Part shown: piece after piece, positions 43,583 to 53,537 of the stretch | Layout: each line of letters opens with the position of its first letter | Position numbering within the stretch: the first letter of the stretch is position 1 | Source of the DNA: Deinococcus aquaticus | GTDB taxonomy: Bacteria; Deinococcota; Deinococci; Deinococcales; Deinococcaceae | Direction: 5' to 3' | Length of the DNA stretch: 64,000 nucleotides | Assembly: GCF_028622095.1 (NCBI RefSeq) | Contig: NZ_CP115166.1 | Location: forward strand, 372,001 to 436,000 | Position numbers and translations under genes: made by a program | Notes under the pieces: generated by a model | What the model was told of the DNA's origin: nothing | What the model saw: the letters and a program-made list of their open reading frames with translations, nothing else | The model's database searches: none

Positions 43583-44200
43583 ATGAACCGCACCCTGATC
43601 ACCCTGACCGCCCTGACCCTGAGCGCCTCCCTCGCCGCCGCGCAGGAAGCCCTGTACGCCCCCGCCCCACCCGCCGGTTCCGCATTCATCCGCGTGGCGA
43701 GCGTGAACGCCAGCGCCCCCATCACCCTGGACGGCCGCGCCCTGAGCGGCAAGCAGGCAGCCCGCACGGTCAGCGCGTACACGGTCGTCAAGCAGGGCGA
43801 ACACACCCTGAAGCTGGGCGCCAGCACCCTGAAACTGAACGTGACGGGCGGCACGTACGTCACGCTGGTCGCGCAGAGCGGCAAGTTGCGCGCCCTGCCG
43901 GCCGAGCAGCCCGGCGGAGTCACGAAAGCCCGCGTGACGCTGTACAACCTCAGTGACGCCCCCGCCAGCCTCACCACGGCCGACGGCGGCACCCGCCTGC
44001 TCGACGGTGTGGCGCCCGGCACGCAGAAATCACTCAGCGTCAATGCAGTCACAGCGGCGCTGGGCGTCATAGGCGACGGAAACCGCGTCCTGCAGGCCTT
44101 CCCCGCCGAGGCCCTGAAAGCCGGGGCGAGCTACAGCGCTTTCGTGTTCGGCAGCGGCGGCGCCCGCAGCGCCACGTGGGTCGCCCCCACCGTCAAGTAG
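43583..44200 (+). CDS. AlgF-like periplasmic protein
   Basis: 205-residue secreted protein: signal peptide LITLTALTLSASLAAAQ, then two beta-rich domains (GSAFIRVASVNASAPITLDG, RVTLYNLSDAPASLTTADGG) that resemble AlgF, an adaptor needed for alginate O-acetylation. No catalytic residues are visible, as expected. ATG 43583 has GGAG eight bases upstream. Third gene of the cluster; position and fold-like pattern support the call more than any single motif. Confidence 0.75.
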   Translation: MNRTLITLTALTLSASLAAAQEALYAPAPPAGSAFIRVASVNASAPITLDGRALSGKQAARTVSAYTVVKQGEHTLKLGASTLKLNVTGGTYVTLVAQSGKLRALPAEQPGGVTKARVTLYNLSDAPASLTTADGGTRLLDGVAPGTQKSLSVNAVTAALGVIGDGNRVLQAFPAEALKAGASYSAFVFGSGGARSATWVAPTVK

Positions 44201-44254
44201 ACGAAGTGGATTCAGCGCCTGGAGCGCCTCCATGAAGACGGTGGCCACAGCGCT

Positions 44255-44290
44255 GTCATACGGACTCCGTATCAGACCCGTTCCGCTTCC
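44255..44290. repeat. Partial dispersed repeat
   Basis: TCATACGGACTCCGTATCAGACCCGTTCCG is the end block of the repeat family. The rest of 44201-44378 holds no gene; AAGGAG for the next gene is at 44368-44373. Confidence 0.6.
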
Positions 44291-44378
44291 CTGACCGGCA
44301 CGTCCCAGCAGGTCACCTGACCTGAGCGCCGACACGCACCGAAACCACCACACACGCACCTTTCGTCAAGGAGTCTCA

Positions 44379-46052
44379 ATGCCTGCCGTCACTCACCGCA
44401 CCTTCCTGTCCGCCCTGACCGTCCTGAGCGCCGCCCTGCTGCTCAGCACGTCCGCCCGCGCCGCCACCACACCGGCTACTGCTGTGCCCGCTTCGTGCGG
44501 CGTCACGCTGGACCAGAAAGCCTGGATGTTCCAGGGTGAGCAGGGCTTCTACTACTACGGGGATGAACTGTCGGGCCGCTGGATGAACCGCCCCTGGAAC
44601 GAGGCGCGCGCCGCGTTCGTGCCGGCCGCCGTGACCCTGGCCGCCGCCCTGAAAACCCACGGCGTGACGCTGGTACTGGCGCCCGTACCGCCCCGCAGTT
44701 TCGCGCAGCCGCACCTGAACCTGCAAAACCCCACCCAGAAAGCCTTCGACCTGCCCGGCGCGCAGGGCTTCTACCGCGCGCTGGTCAGCGACCTGCGGGC
44801 CGCCGGGCTGCCCACCGCCGACCTGCTGGCACCGGCCCTGGCGCAGGGAGACGCGGGCGTGTTCCGGCAGGACATCCACTGGACACCTGAAGGCGCGCAA
44901 GCCGCCGCCAGAGCCACGGCCGACGCGGTCCGCGCCGCCGGGCAGAAAGCTGGCAGCGCACCCTTCGTGAGCCTGCGCGCCGGGACCCTCACCCGGCAGG
45001 TGCAGGACCAGCCGGTCCTGGGGCAGATTCAGACGCTGTGCGGCCTGACCGTTCCCCCCGAAACGTACAGCGACTACCAGGCGGTGCCGGCCGCGCCGCT
45101 CGTGGCCGGAGCGGGCAACTTCGGAGCCAGTGAAGGTACCGTCCGCTGGGCGTTCGGGCCGGTCGCGACCGTGTCGTTCGTGACGGCCAGCGCCGGGAAG
45201 GTCACGGTGAACGCCACCTTCGAAACGCCCATCGCGGGGCAAAGCGTGGAAGTCCTGTCGGGCGGGAAGGTCATCGACACCATCAGCGGCCTGAAACGCG
45301 GTGAGAACGTCACGCGCGCCTGGACGGTCGACGCGGCGGCAGGGCAGAACAGCCTCGACCTGCGCTTCGCGGACTACAACGGCGGCCAGACCAGCTTCGC
45401 GCCCGGCGACGGCCGCCCCATGGCCGTGATCTTCAAGACCCTGAACGTGCAGGGCAGCGGGAACAGCGCCGACCTGATCAAACTGCAGGCGAGCGGCGAC
45501 CTGCTCGGCGGGGCCGCCGATACCGTCCTCGTGGGCGCCAGCAGCAGCCTGCCCTCCCTGAACTACGCCGGGTTCCTGCAGACCGAACTGTCGCGGCGCA
45601 TCGACAACGTCTCCTTCGGCGGGGCCGGCGTGTTCTCCAGCCTCAAGGACTACCTGCTCGACGAGGCGTATGCGCTGAGCAAGCCCGGCACGCTGATCTG
45701 GCAGATTCCGCTCCTGGGCGGCGACGACACCGCCGAGAGCGACCTGCGGTTCGTCACGGCCGCCGCGCGCGGAGCCGGCGCGGAAGTCAGCCGCGCCAGC
45801 GGCGCCGGCAGCGCCCGCGTCACCGTTCCCGGCCTGACCGCCGGGGCCGCCCGCGTGCGGGTCAGCGATCCCGCCACCCGGACCGTCACCATCAAGGTCA
45901 CCAGCGACCGGGGCACGCGCGAGTTCAGGGTCACCAACTCCGAACGCATGACCCACCGGCAGGAGTTCTTGCTGGACCTCAGCGGCCTCGGCACCGTCAC
46001 GGCGGTCGAAGCGGCCGCCACCGGAACGCTCGACCTGAACGTCGTGAAGTAG
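44379..46052 (+). CDS. AlgX/AlgJ-like O-acetyltransferase with carbohydrate-binding-like C-terminus
   Basis: 557-residue secreted protein, signal peptide LTVLSAALLLSTSARA. An SGNH-type N-terminal domain has EQGFYYYGDELSGRW, VFRQDIHWTPEGA (Asp-x-His dyad) and VLVGASSSLPSLNY (Ser). The order of these blocks matches the AlgX family. The last 180 residues are beta-rich (TVTIKVTSDRGTREFRVTNS), as in the carbohydrate-binding module of AlgX. ATG 44379 follows AAGGAG by five bases. A second SGNH enzyme in the same operon suggests a polymer-transfer step distinct from the first. The polysaccharide is unknown. Confidence 0.82.
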   Translation: MPAVTHRTFLSALTVLSAALLLSTSARAATTPATAVPASCGVTLDQKAWMFQGEQGFYYYGDELSGRWMNRPWNEARAAFVPAAVTLAAALKTHGVTLVLAPVPPRSFAQPHLNLQNPTQKAFDLPGAQGFYRALVSDLRAAGLPTADLLAPALAQGDAGVFRQDIHWTPEGAQAAARATADAVRAAGQKAGSAPFVSLRAGTLTRQVQDQPVLGQIQTLCGLTVPPETYSDYQAVPAAPLVAGAGNFGASEGTVRWAFGPVATVSFVTASAGKVTVNATFETPIAGQSVEVLSGGKVIDTISGLKRGENVTRAWTVDAAAGQNSLDLRFADYNGGQTSFAPGDGRPMAVIFKTLNVQGSGNSADLIKLQASGDLLGGAADTVLVGASSSLPSLNYAGFLQTELSRRIDNVSFGGAGVFSSLKDYLLDEAYALSKPGTLIWQIPLLGGDDTAESDLRFVTAAARGAGAEVSRASGAGSARVTVPGLTAGAARVRVSDPATRTVTIKVTSDRGTREFRVTNSERMTHRQEFLLDLSGLGTVTAVEAAATGTLDLNVVK

Positions 46053-46183
46053 CGCGCCCGCCCGGCAGTGAGCGCCCAGGGCGGCCGGGCAGAAGAACGC
46101 CACGTGAAGAAAACGCGTCCGTCGGGCACGTCAGGCTCCCCTCCCCCCCCTACCGCGGCGGGGTCCGGGAACCGGGCTCGCCT

Positions 46184-47935
46184 ATGATGGCCGGTATGCT
46201 CGCCCGTCCCGCTCCGTCCCTGTGGCGTACTCTGGCCATCGCCGCCGCTGGACTGACCGCGCCCCTGCTGTGGCCCGGCGTGCTTCCCAACCTGCTGACC
46301 ACCCTGCCCGGCATGGGCATGCACGGCGCGCTTCCTCCCGCCCTGAACCTCCTGACGCTCAGCTCGGACCTGCTGATCGGCGTGGCGTACACGTTCATCG
46401 CGGGCGTGCTGGGCCTGATCGTGTACCAGAACCGCCGCTCCCTGCCGTTCGACTGGGTGATCCTCGCGTTCGGGCTGTTCATCGTCGCGTGCGGACTCAC
46501 GCACGTCATGCACGTACTCACGCGCGTGACGCCCCTGTACTGGCTGGACGGGTACGTGCGGGGCCTGACGGCCGCCGTGAGTGTCGCCACGGCCGCCGCC
46601 CTGCCTCCCCTGATTCCGCGCGTGGCCACGCTCCTGAACGCCGAGCGGACCCTGCTGGGTCAGCAGCGTGACCTGGAACGCACCAACGCGGCGCTGCGGG
46701 ACGCGGCCGCGCGCAGTGACCTGCTCGCCGCGCTCGGGGACGCCCTGCAGGGCGCGCGGACCGGGATGGACGTGCAGCGCACCGCCCTCGACCGGCTCGG
46801 GCCGGCGCTGCAGGCGAGTTCCATGCTGGTCGTGATCCTCAACGGGCGGCAGGTGCGGGCGTCCATGGTCTGGGGCACCCTGACCGGCCGCACCGCGGAA
46901 CTCGTGGCGCGCGGCACGTTCGACGTGCAGGACGCCCCGGTCCTGGCGCGCACGCTGCACACCGGGGAACCCACCTACCTCGCGGATTACCAGAGTCTGC
47001 CCGGCGCGCACGCCGCACTGACCGGCGCGTACGCCCTGGAACCGGTGTTCGGCGCGGACGGAACGGTCATGGGCGGCGTGGCCACGTGGCGGCCCGCCGG
47101 GCAGGCGTGGACGGACGGAGAGCAGGACCTGCTGCGCCGCGCGGCCGGCACGATCGGCCTGGCCCTCGAGCGCGCGCAGGTGCTCAGCGACCTCGCCCAG
47201 CAGCGAGACGCGCTCAGTGAAGCCAACCGGAACCTCGAACGCAGCAACGCGGACCTGGACCGCTTCGCGGCCATCGCGTCCCACGACCTGAAAGCACCGA
47301 TCCGGGCAGTCACGAGTTTCTCGGAACTGCTCAGCGCCCGCTACGCCCCGCAACTGGCCGGGCGGGGCCTGACGTACCTCGAGCAGATCCGGTCCAACGG
47401 GTACCACATGCAGCGTCTCGTGGACGACCTGCTGCTGTACTCCCGGGCCGCCGCGACCGATCCGGTGTTCACGGACGTGGACGTCAGTGCGCTGATGCGG
47501 GAGGTCCTCACGCGCCTCGACCCGGACCTTCAGGCGGCGCAGGCGCAGGTGACGGCCACGGACCTGCCGGTCGTGTGGGGGGACGCGGCGCAACTGGACC
47601 GCCTGCTGCAGAACCTGATCGGGAACGCCCTCAAGTACCGGCGGGCCGAGCCGCCGCGCGTGCAGGTCCGCGCGCACACCCAGCCGGACGGCAGCTGTCA
47701 GTTCGACGTACAGGACAACGGGCAGGGAATCGACCCCGAGTACCACCAGCGGATCTTCCAGCTGTTCACGCGGCTGCACCACCGGGACGTGGAAGGCACG
47801 GGCCTGGGGCTCGCCATCTGCCAGCGGATCGTGGAACACCACGGCGGGCGCCTGTGGGTGCAGAGCGTTCCAGGGGAGGGCAGCACCTTCTCGTTCACCC
47901 TGCCGGGCCGGCCGCACACGCATTCCGACGCGTAA
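46184..47935 (+). CDS. Sensor histidine kinase with ethylene-receptor-like membrane domain
   Basis: 583 residues from ATG 46184; TATGAT (46183-46188) overlaps this start and sits seven bases before ATG 46196, so a leaderless start at 46196 is also plausible. Residues about 55-145 are three membrane helices patterned like plant and cyanobacterial ethylene receptors: Asp 62 and Tyr 69 (SDLLIGVAY), Cys 103 and His 107 (ACGLTH), matching ETR1 Asp25, Tyr32, Cys65 and His69, although the ETR1 Pro36 position is Ala. A GAF domain, HisKA ([14 protein letters not shown]) and ATPase ([26 protein letters not shown]) follow. No receiver domain, and no partner regulator nearby. Ethylene or copper binding is inferred. 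Confidence 0.85.
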   Translation: MMAGMLARPAPSLWRTLAIAAAGLTAPLLWPGVLPNLLTTLPGMGMHGALPPALNLLTLSSDLLIGVAYTFIAGVLGLIVYQNRRSLPFDWVILAFGLFIVACGLTHVMHVLTRVTPLYWLDGYVRGLTAAVSVATAAALPPLIPRVATLLNAERTLLGQQRDLERTNAALRDAAARSDLLAALGDALQGARTGMDVQRTALDRLGPALQASSMLVVILNGRQVRASMVWGTLTGRTAELVARGTFDVQDAPVLARTLHTGEPTYLADYQSLPGAHAALTGAYALEPVFGADGTVMGGVATWRPAGQAWTDGEQDLLRRAAGTIGLALERAQVLSDLAQQRDALSEANRNLERSNADLDRFAAIASHDLKAPIRAVTSFSELLSARYAPQLAGRGLTYLEQIRSNGYHMQRLVDDLLLYSRAAATDPVFTDVDVSALMREVLTRLDPDLQAAQAQVTATDLPVVWGDAAQLDRLLQNLIGNALKYRRAEPPRVQVRAHTQPDGSCQFDVQDNGQGIDPEYHQRIFQLFTRLHHRDVEGTGLGLAICQRIVEHHGGRLWVQSVPGEGSTFSFTLPGRPHTHSDA

Positions 47936-47941
47936 CGAGAG

Positions 47942-47966
47942 AGGCCGCAGTGCGTACCTGCGGCCT
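47942..47966. terminator. Bidirectional terminator hairpin
   Basis: AGGCCGCAG, a seven-base loop, CTGCGGCCT: perfect 9-bp stem followed by TCCCGTGTTT, lying between the convergent kinase and small membrane-protein genes. Confidence 0.75.
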
Positions 47967-48027
47967 TCCCGTGTTTGACGTGTCTCTGCTGTATGTTGCG
48001 CCGGGCGTATCTGGCCGGTGGGGCGGG

Positions 48028-48285
48028 TCAGCCGGTGATGGGCGTGCGGGTGATCACGTCGTCGGAGTGCCGCTGGTAGGACTGGACACCCAGGACGACG
48101 ACCGTGATGAGCGCGGCTAGGAAGGCGCTCGCCACGGCGGCGGTCAGGGACAGGCCGATCAGCAGGGCGGCGCCCAGAGTGATCAGCGCGGCGAGGACCG
48201 GGTAGGCAATGCGGCGTTGCAGGGACAGCAGAATGCAGTCACGGAGGTAGAAAGCGCGTTTGAGACGAGGAGGACGTGACGACAT
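48028..48285 (-). CDS. Small two-helix membrane protein
   Basis: 85 residues: a basic N-terminus (SSRPPRLKRAFYL) followed by two membrane helices (VLAALITLGAALLIGLSLTAA and VASAFLAALITVVVLG) and a short polar tail. No family recognised. ATG 48285 is chosen; a longer frame to 48333 adds residues without hydrophobic or motif character. Function unknown. Confidence 0.6.
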   Translation of the reverse strand: MSSRPPRLKRAFYLRDCILLSLQRRIAYPVLAALITLGAALLIGLSLTAAVASAFLAALITVVVLGVQSYQRHSDDVITRTPITG

Positions 48286-48582
48286 ACCCCACAGTGACAC
48301 ACTGTCAGGGAAATGGTGTGCAATGTTGACCATTTCTACGTTTACCCGGCATGCCTCTCTCTTCCCATAGCCGTCGGGAGGCAGACGGCCCTCCCCCGAC
48401 TCCCCCTCACTACCGCCCAGCCAGACAGCGGGCGGCCCTCAGGCAAGAACCCCATCTCCGTGGCCCGCTGGAGGGGATGCCCAGAACCGCGCCGGCCCAA
48501 CGGCACCAGCGGCGAAGCAGAGACCGCAGACCTCATCCGGCCCGCCCTGCTGTCTCGCCACGCCCCTGCCACAGTGCCCGCT

Positions 48583-49143
48583 TCAGAAATCCCCTGTTCC
48601 GCTGCCCCCTTTCAGGAGATGGCCGGAAGAGGCGCTGGCGCTGTCCTGGCTGGGAATCACCACGCCAGCGGCGCCTGACGGGACCGGCAGCGCGGCCGGC
48701 CCGGCGGTCACGCGGTACCGGTAGAGTGTCCCGCCGTCCCCGGTCGGTTCCGAGGACAGCAGTTCCAGCAGTCCGGTCGGCAGTTCGCCCGACACGGTGC
48801 TCACCCGGTGCGGGTCAGCGGGAAGCTCACCTGCCGTGCACAGCAGCACCACCAGCGGGTACGGAGCGCTCTGCACGGCGCAGACCGGCACGGCACCCAC
48901 GCGGAACACCACTTCCCAGCCGGCCGCCTGCGCCGAGCCGCCCGGCCCGACTCCCAGCCCGGATGCCAGCCCAGAGCCCAGCACCGCCCCGGCCGTCAGC
49001 AGCGCCGCCAGGGACCTCGCAGCGTTCAGGAAGGCACCGGGAGTTCCCGTTCCCGAAGGCGCAACAGCCCTCCCAGGACGGAGACGCGGAATACACGGCA
49101 GGAAAGCAGGCACGGCAGGACGGGACGGCTGGACAGGATTCAT
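48583..49143 (-). CDS. Hypothetical secreted protein
   Basis: 186 residues from ATG 49143. A basic N-terminus leads to a hydrophobic segment (SLAALLTAGAVLGSGLASGLG) that could be a signal peptide, followed by a small beta-rich domain (WEVVFRVGAVPVCAV, YPLVVLLCTAGEL, TLYRYRVTAG). Two Cys may form a disulfide. Divergent from the histidine kinase at 49262. The 48286-48582 gap has no gene. Confidence 0.55.
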   Translation of the reverse strand: MNPVQPSRPAVPAFLPCIPRLRPGRAVAPSGTGTPGAFLNAARSLAALLTAGAVLGSGLASGLGVGPGGSAQAAGWEVVFRVGAVPVCAVQSAPYPLVVLLCTAGELPADPHRVSTVSGELPTGLLELLSSEPTGDGGTLYRYRVTAGPAALPVPSGAAGVVIPSQDSASASSGHLLKGGSGTGDF

Positions 49144-49261
49144 GGGACCTCCGGCCGGACAGGCGCAGCAGACCGCCCGGCAACGCGCAGCCTACGCAGC
49201 CGGATATCACGCGCCCCTGAACGGCCCGCACATGAAGGGCTGTCCCCTACAGAGGCATGTC

Positions 49262-51397
49262 ATGAGAAACACGCAGGAGGATTCTGAACGCTATCCTCAT
49301 GACATGCACAGGGACGCCGGGGAAACGCAGGAACTGACCGACAACCTGCGTGGGCGGCTCCGGGAGGCCCGGACAGCGCCGGAGGCCCTGCGGGCGCTGC
49401 TGAACAGTCTGCAAGACGCCGGCGTGCGCGGGGCCGGGCTGGCCGGCTGGACAGCCGGACACTGGACGGCCGGACAGTGGAACGCTGGACCCGGGACGGC
49501 CGCTGCGCCGGACCTGCGGGACGGCACGTGGACCGTCACGCCCCTGGCCTTCACGGACCCGCCGGCCGCGCTGTACCTGCCCGCCCCGGCCGCCGGAACC
49601 CCGGCCGCCCACCTGGAGGCCCTGCTCACGCTGACCGGGCAGGCCCTGCGCCGGATCGCCCGGGAGGACAGCTCCGCGCCCCCCGACCAGCCCACCACCC
49701 AGCCCCCCGACCTGCATACCACCGCGCGGCGGGCGGACCTGGCCGAGGCCCGCCTGCAGCAGCTGATCGAGAACGGCCCGGTGGCCGTGGCGGCCGGCAC
49801 CACCGACGGGCAGCTGCTGTTGGTGAACGACGCGTACCTGAACCTGCTGGGCTTCACCCGCAGTGAATTCAGCGGCGGGCAGGTCAACTGGGCGGCCCTG
49901 ACCCCACCCGAGTACCGCGCGTCCGACCGGGAACACTACCTCAGCGCCCTGACCTCACGGCAGTCCGTGACGTACGAGAAGGACATGCTGGACCGCGGCG
50001 GGCAGCGCGTGCCCGTGCAGGTCACGCTTCTGCCCGCGCGGGAGGAGGACCGCGACTTCAGCGTGGCGTACGTGCGGGACCTGCGGCCCGACCGGGCGAC
50101 CGCCGCCGGGCACGCCGAGCAACTGCGGGAACGCACGCTGGAACTGCAGCGCCTGAACACCGAACTCGCCGCCCGCACCGCCGCGCTCGAGCAGTTCGCG
50201 GAACTGTCCCGCGACCTGGTGTTCGAGCATGAACCGGTCGCCCTGATCGGCCGCGCGCAGGAGATCGCCATTTCCCTGATGCCCGACAGTGTCAGCACGT
50301 ACTACGAACCCCGCGGTCGGCAGTGGACGCTGCTGTCACACCGCGGGCACTTCCGCAACCCGGTCCTGCTGGACAGCCTCCGGGGGGGGCTGCCGCGCGG
50401 CGCGACCCTCAACGTCGACCGTCCCTACGACACCGGCGCGCCCTACTACCAGGAGCACTTCAATCCGGCCAGCGTGCAGAGCGTGCAGGCCGACATTCAC
50501 GTCATCCGGTCGTCCGCGTCGTTCCCGGTGCGGAGCGGAGCGCGCACGCGGGGCGTGCTGGTCATCGGTCGGCACGAAACGCATCCGTGGACCGCGCCGG
50601 AACGCACGCTGCTGGAAACCGTGATGTTCAGCCTGCGACTGGCGCTGGAACGCGCCGAGCAGGCCGGCGCCCTGCAGCGGCGCACGCAGGAGCTCGAGCG
50701 CAGCAACGCCGAACTCGAGCAGTTCGCGTTCATCGCCAGTCACGACCTGCAAGAACCCCTGCGGAGCGTGACCAGCTTCTCGCAACTGCTGATCCGCCGG
50801 TTCGACCGGACCGGCACGGACGCCCGCGCGGCCGAGTACCTGCGGCACATCACGGCCGGCACGCACCGCATGCAGCAACTGATTCAGGATCTGCTGAGCT
50901 TCGCGCGCGTCACGTCCGAGCAGGCGCCGCTCACCGCGCAGGACACCGCCGCCGCCCTGCAGGCCGTCCTGACCGACCTGAGCGGACCCCTGCGGGACGC
51001 GCACGCCACCGTGACAAACGGCACCCTGCCGCCCGTGCTGGCGAACGGCACGCAACTGCGGCAACTGCTGCAGAACCTGATCGGGAACGCCGTGAAATTC
51101 CGGCACGCCGACCGGCCGCCCATCATCAGTGTCACCGCGCAGCGGGAAGGGGACCTCGTACACGTGCAGGTCACGGACAACGGCATCGGCGTACCCGCCG
51201 AGTACCACGAGCGGATCTTCACGGTGTTCCAGCGGCTGCACGTCCGGGAAGCGTACGCCGGGAACGGCATCGGCCTGTCCATCGCCCGGCGCGTCGCGGA
51301 GCGCCACGGCGGGAACCTGTGGATCACGTCCACACCCGGTCAGGGCAGCACCTTCCACTTCACGCTTCCCGCGCCCAGCGAAACGGAATCCGGCTGA
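49262..51397 (+). CDS. PAS-GAF sensor histidine kinase (soluble)
   Basis: 711 residues, no membrane helix. N-terminal 150 residues are Ala/Gly/Pro-rich. A PAS domain follows (about 165-285: QQLIENGPVAVAAG, NDAYLNLLGFTRSE), then a coiled linker, a GAF domain (about 310-470), HisKA (SHDLQEPLRSVTSF) and the ATPase domain (QNLIGNAVKFR, DNGIGVPAEYHERIF, GNGIGLSIA). The C-terminal part is phytochrome-kinase-like, as in the kinase at 46184. Starts: ATG 49262 has AGAGG upstream; ATG 49304 lies six bases after TATCCT and could be a leaderless start. Ends seven bases before the next gene. Confidence 0.85.
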   Translation: MRNTQEDSERYPHDMHRDAGETQELTDNLRGRLREARTAPEALRALLNSLQDAGVRGAGLAGWTAGHWTAGQWNAGPGTAAAPDLRDGTWTVTPLAFTDPPAALYLPAPAAGTPAAHLEALLTLTGQALRRIAREDSSAPPDQPTTQPPDLHTTARRADLAEARLQQLIENGPVAVAAGTTDGQLLLVNDAYLNLLGFTRSEFSGGQVNWAALTPPEYRASDREHYLSALTSRQSVTYEKDMLDRGGQRVPVQVTLLPAREEDRDFSVAYVRDLRPDRATAAGHAEQLRERTLELQRLNTELAARTAALEQFAELSRDLVFEHEPVALIGRAQEIAISLMPDSVSTYYEPRGRQWTLLSHRGHFRNPVLLDSLRGGLPRGATLNVDRPYDTGAPYYQEHFNPASVQSVQADIHVIRSSASFPVRSGARTRGVLVIGRHETHPWTAPERTLLETVMFSLRLALERAEQAGALQRRTQELERSNAELEQFAFIASHDLQEPLRSVTSFSQLLIRRFDRTGTDARAAEYLRHITAGTHRMQQLIQDLLSFARVTSEQAPLTAQDTAAALQAVLTDLSGPLRDAHATVTNGTLPPVLANGTQLRQLLQNLIGNAVKFRHADRPPIISVTAQREGDLVHVQVTDNGIGVPAEYHERIFTVFQRLHVREAYAGNGIGLSIARRVAERHGGNLWITSTPGQGSTFHFTLPAPSETESG

Positions 51398-51404
51398 TCC
51401 GCTG

Positions 51405-53525
51405 ATGCGCCCCCTGCCCACCATGCCGCTGCAGGTGTTCCTGGCCACCCTGCTGGCCGGACTGTTCCTGACGTTCGGGTACACCGAAACGGCCCTGAAC
51501 AACCGGGCGTCCGCCCTTCACCTGCAGCAGAGTACCGGGCAGTCCCTGCAGCGCCTGGCGTTCGAGATGAACGACAAACTCGACCGGGGGATGTTCGAAC
51601 GGGCCCGCGACATTCAGATCATCAGCGAACTTCAGGTCTTCCAGGACGGGCAGGGCGTGCGGGATCAGCAGCGGCGCCTGCTGGAGCGGTTGAAAAGCAC
51701 GTTCAGCAGTTACGCCTGGATCGGCCTGACCGACGCCCGGGGAACCGTCCTGGCCAGCACGGGCGGCCTGCTTGAAGGGCAGAGCGCCGCGCAGCGGCCC
51801 TGGTTTCAGGGCGCGCTGCGCGGACCGTACACCGGGGACGTGCACGAGGCGAAACTGCTCGCGCCGCTGCTGCCCCGCCAGGGCAATGAACCGCTGCGCT
51901 TCGTGGATGTCTCCGCGCCCATCCGGGATCCGTCCGGCCGCGTGACCGGCACCCTCGGCGCGCACCTGAGCTGGACCTGGGCGCAGGAAGTGAGGGCGTC
52001 CCTGCTGCAACCCGCCGCGGACCGCGATCACCTCGACATTCTCATTCTCGACCGCAGCGGCCTGGTGCTGCTCGGGCCGCCCGGCCTGCAGGGCAAGGCC
52101 CTCGCACTGGGAACCCTGGAACGGTTTCCGGGCAGCGGGTACGCCGTGGAACGCTGGCCGGACGGCCGCACGTACCTGACCGGCGTCAGCCGCAGCGCCG
52201 GGTACCGCAGCTACCCTGGCCTGGCGTGGCGGGTAGTCGTCCGGCAGGACACCCAGGTGGCGTTCGCGGGCATCAACCGCTTCCGCAGGACCTCCGTGCT
52301 GGTGAACCTGGGGCTCAGCGTGCTGTTCGCCGGGATCGGCTTCGCCGTGGCGCACTTCATCGCGCGGCCCCTCGCGCGGTTACGGCGGGCCGCGCAGGCC
52401 ATCGGGGCCGGCGAGTTGAACGCCTCCATTCCCCACACGCGCGCGTACCTGGAAATCAACGCCCTGGCCAGCGCCCTCCAGCAGCTGGTGACACGCCTCA
52501 GGGACAACGAACGGCAACTGGAGCGCCGCATTCAGGCGCGAACCGAGGACCTGCACCGCCGCACCCGGGAGGCGGAAGCCCTCGCGGCGCTGTCCGTACT
52601 CGCCACCCGCACCGGACCCCTCCCGGACCTCCTGCGTGAGCTCGTCCCGGTCCTGGCGGACACCTGCCAGCTTGACTGGCTGGCCGTGACCAGCAGCGAC
52701 CCCGCACGGCCACCCGAGACGCTGTTCCTGCACGGAACGTCCCCCGAACTGCACACCGGCCCCCTGCACCACCACACGGACGGACCGCCGGCTCAACCCC
52801 TGCTGATCAGCGCGTACCCGGCGGACCCGCGCGCCCACCCGGCCCTGATCCGCTGGGGCACGCAGGCCGCCGCAGTCCTGCCCCTGCCGGCCGCTGGCGC
52901 GGCCCAGACACTGTGCGCCGCCCGGCGCGGCGCGCCGCACTGGACGGACGGGGAACGCCGGATCTTCGAAGCGGCCGCCCGCAGCGTCCACATCAGCCAG
53001 GAACGCCGCGCGGCCCTGCAGGACCTGGAATTCGCGGCTCTGCACGACCGCCTGACCGGCCTGGGCAACCGCCACGCCTTCGACCGCACACTCGACCAGA
53101 CCGTCACCGACGCGCAGCGCAGCGGCACCACCTTCGGCGTCCTCATCATCGACCTCGACGGCCTCAAAGCAGTGAACGACCACAGTGGACACGAACGCGG
53201 CGACAGACTACTCCAGGCCTTCGCCACTTCCCTGCAGGCCGCCTTCCCGGCTCAGGACCGCCTCTTCCGGCTCGGCGGTGACGAATACGCCGTGATTCTC
53301 GCTCCGCACGTCGCCACGACCGCCCACGCCGCACTCGAACGGGTCGGACACGCCGTCCAGCTCACCCGCGCCGCCACGGACCCCGGCATGAACGCCAGTG
53401 GCGGCGCCGCCTTCTACCCGGCAGACGCGGCAGACGGAGCGTCCCTCACGCGCCTCGCGGATGAACGCATGTACACCCGCAAACACCAGCGCCGCGCCCA
53501 CCGAAGCCCGGTCCCTGATCACTGA
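51405..53525 (+). CDS. dCache-HAMP-GGDEF diguanylate cyclase
   Basis: 706 residues. A membrane helix, a periplasmic dCache-like domain (about 30-290: FSSYAWIGLTDARGTVLAST, QRPWFQGALRGPYTGDVHEA), a second helix (VLVNLGLSVLFAGIGFAVAHF), HAMP, a coiled coil, a GAF-like segment and a GGDEF domain. The active loop reads RLGGDEYAVIL (Tyr in place of the usual Phe). The inhibitory RxxD site is absent (PAQD), unlike the other cyclases here. Tightly follows the kinase, so the two may form one signalling unit. Probably makes c-di-GMP. Confidence 0.88.
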   Translation: MRPLPTMPLQVFLATLLAGLFLTFGYTETALNNRASALHLQQSTGQSLQRLAFEMNDKLDRGMFERARDIQIISELQVFQDGQGVRDQQRRLLERLKSTFSSYAWIGLTDARGTVLASTGGLLEGQSAAQRPWFQGALRGPYTGDVHEAKLLAPLLPRQGNEPLRFVDVSAPIRDPSGRVTGTLGAHLSWTWAQEVRASLLQPAADRDHLDILILDRSGLVLLGPPGLQGKALALGTLERFPGSGYAVERWPDGRTYLTGVSRSAGYRSYPGLAWRVVVRQDTQVAFAGINRFRRTSVLVNLGLSVLFAGIGFAVAHFIARPLARLRRAAQAIGAGELNASIPHTRAYLEINALASALQQLVTRLRDNERQLERRIQARTEDLHRRTREAEALAALSVLATRTGPLPDLLRELVPVLADTCQLDWLAVTSSDPARPPETLFLHGTSPELHTGPLHHHTDGPPAQPLLISAYPADPRAHPALIRWGTQAAAVLPLPAAGAAQTLCAARRGAPHWTDGERRIFEAAARSVHISQERRAALQDLEFAALHDRLTGLGNRHAFDRTLDQTVTDAQRSGTTFGVLIIDLDGLKAVNDHSGHERGDRLLQAFATSLQAAFPAQDRLFRLGGDEYAVILAPHVATTAHAALERVGHAVQLTRAATDPGMNASGGAAFYPADAADGASLTRLADERMYTRKHQRRAHRSPVPDH

Positions 53526-53537
53526 ACGCAGTGGTCG

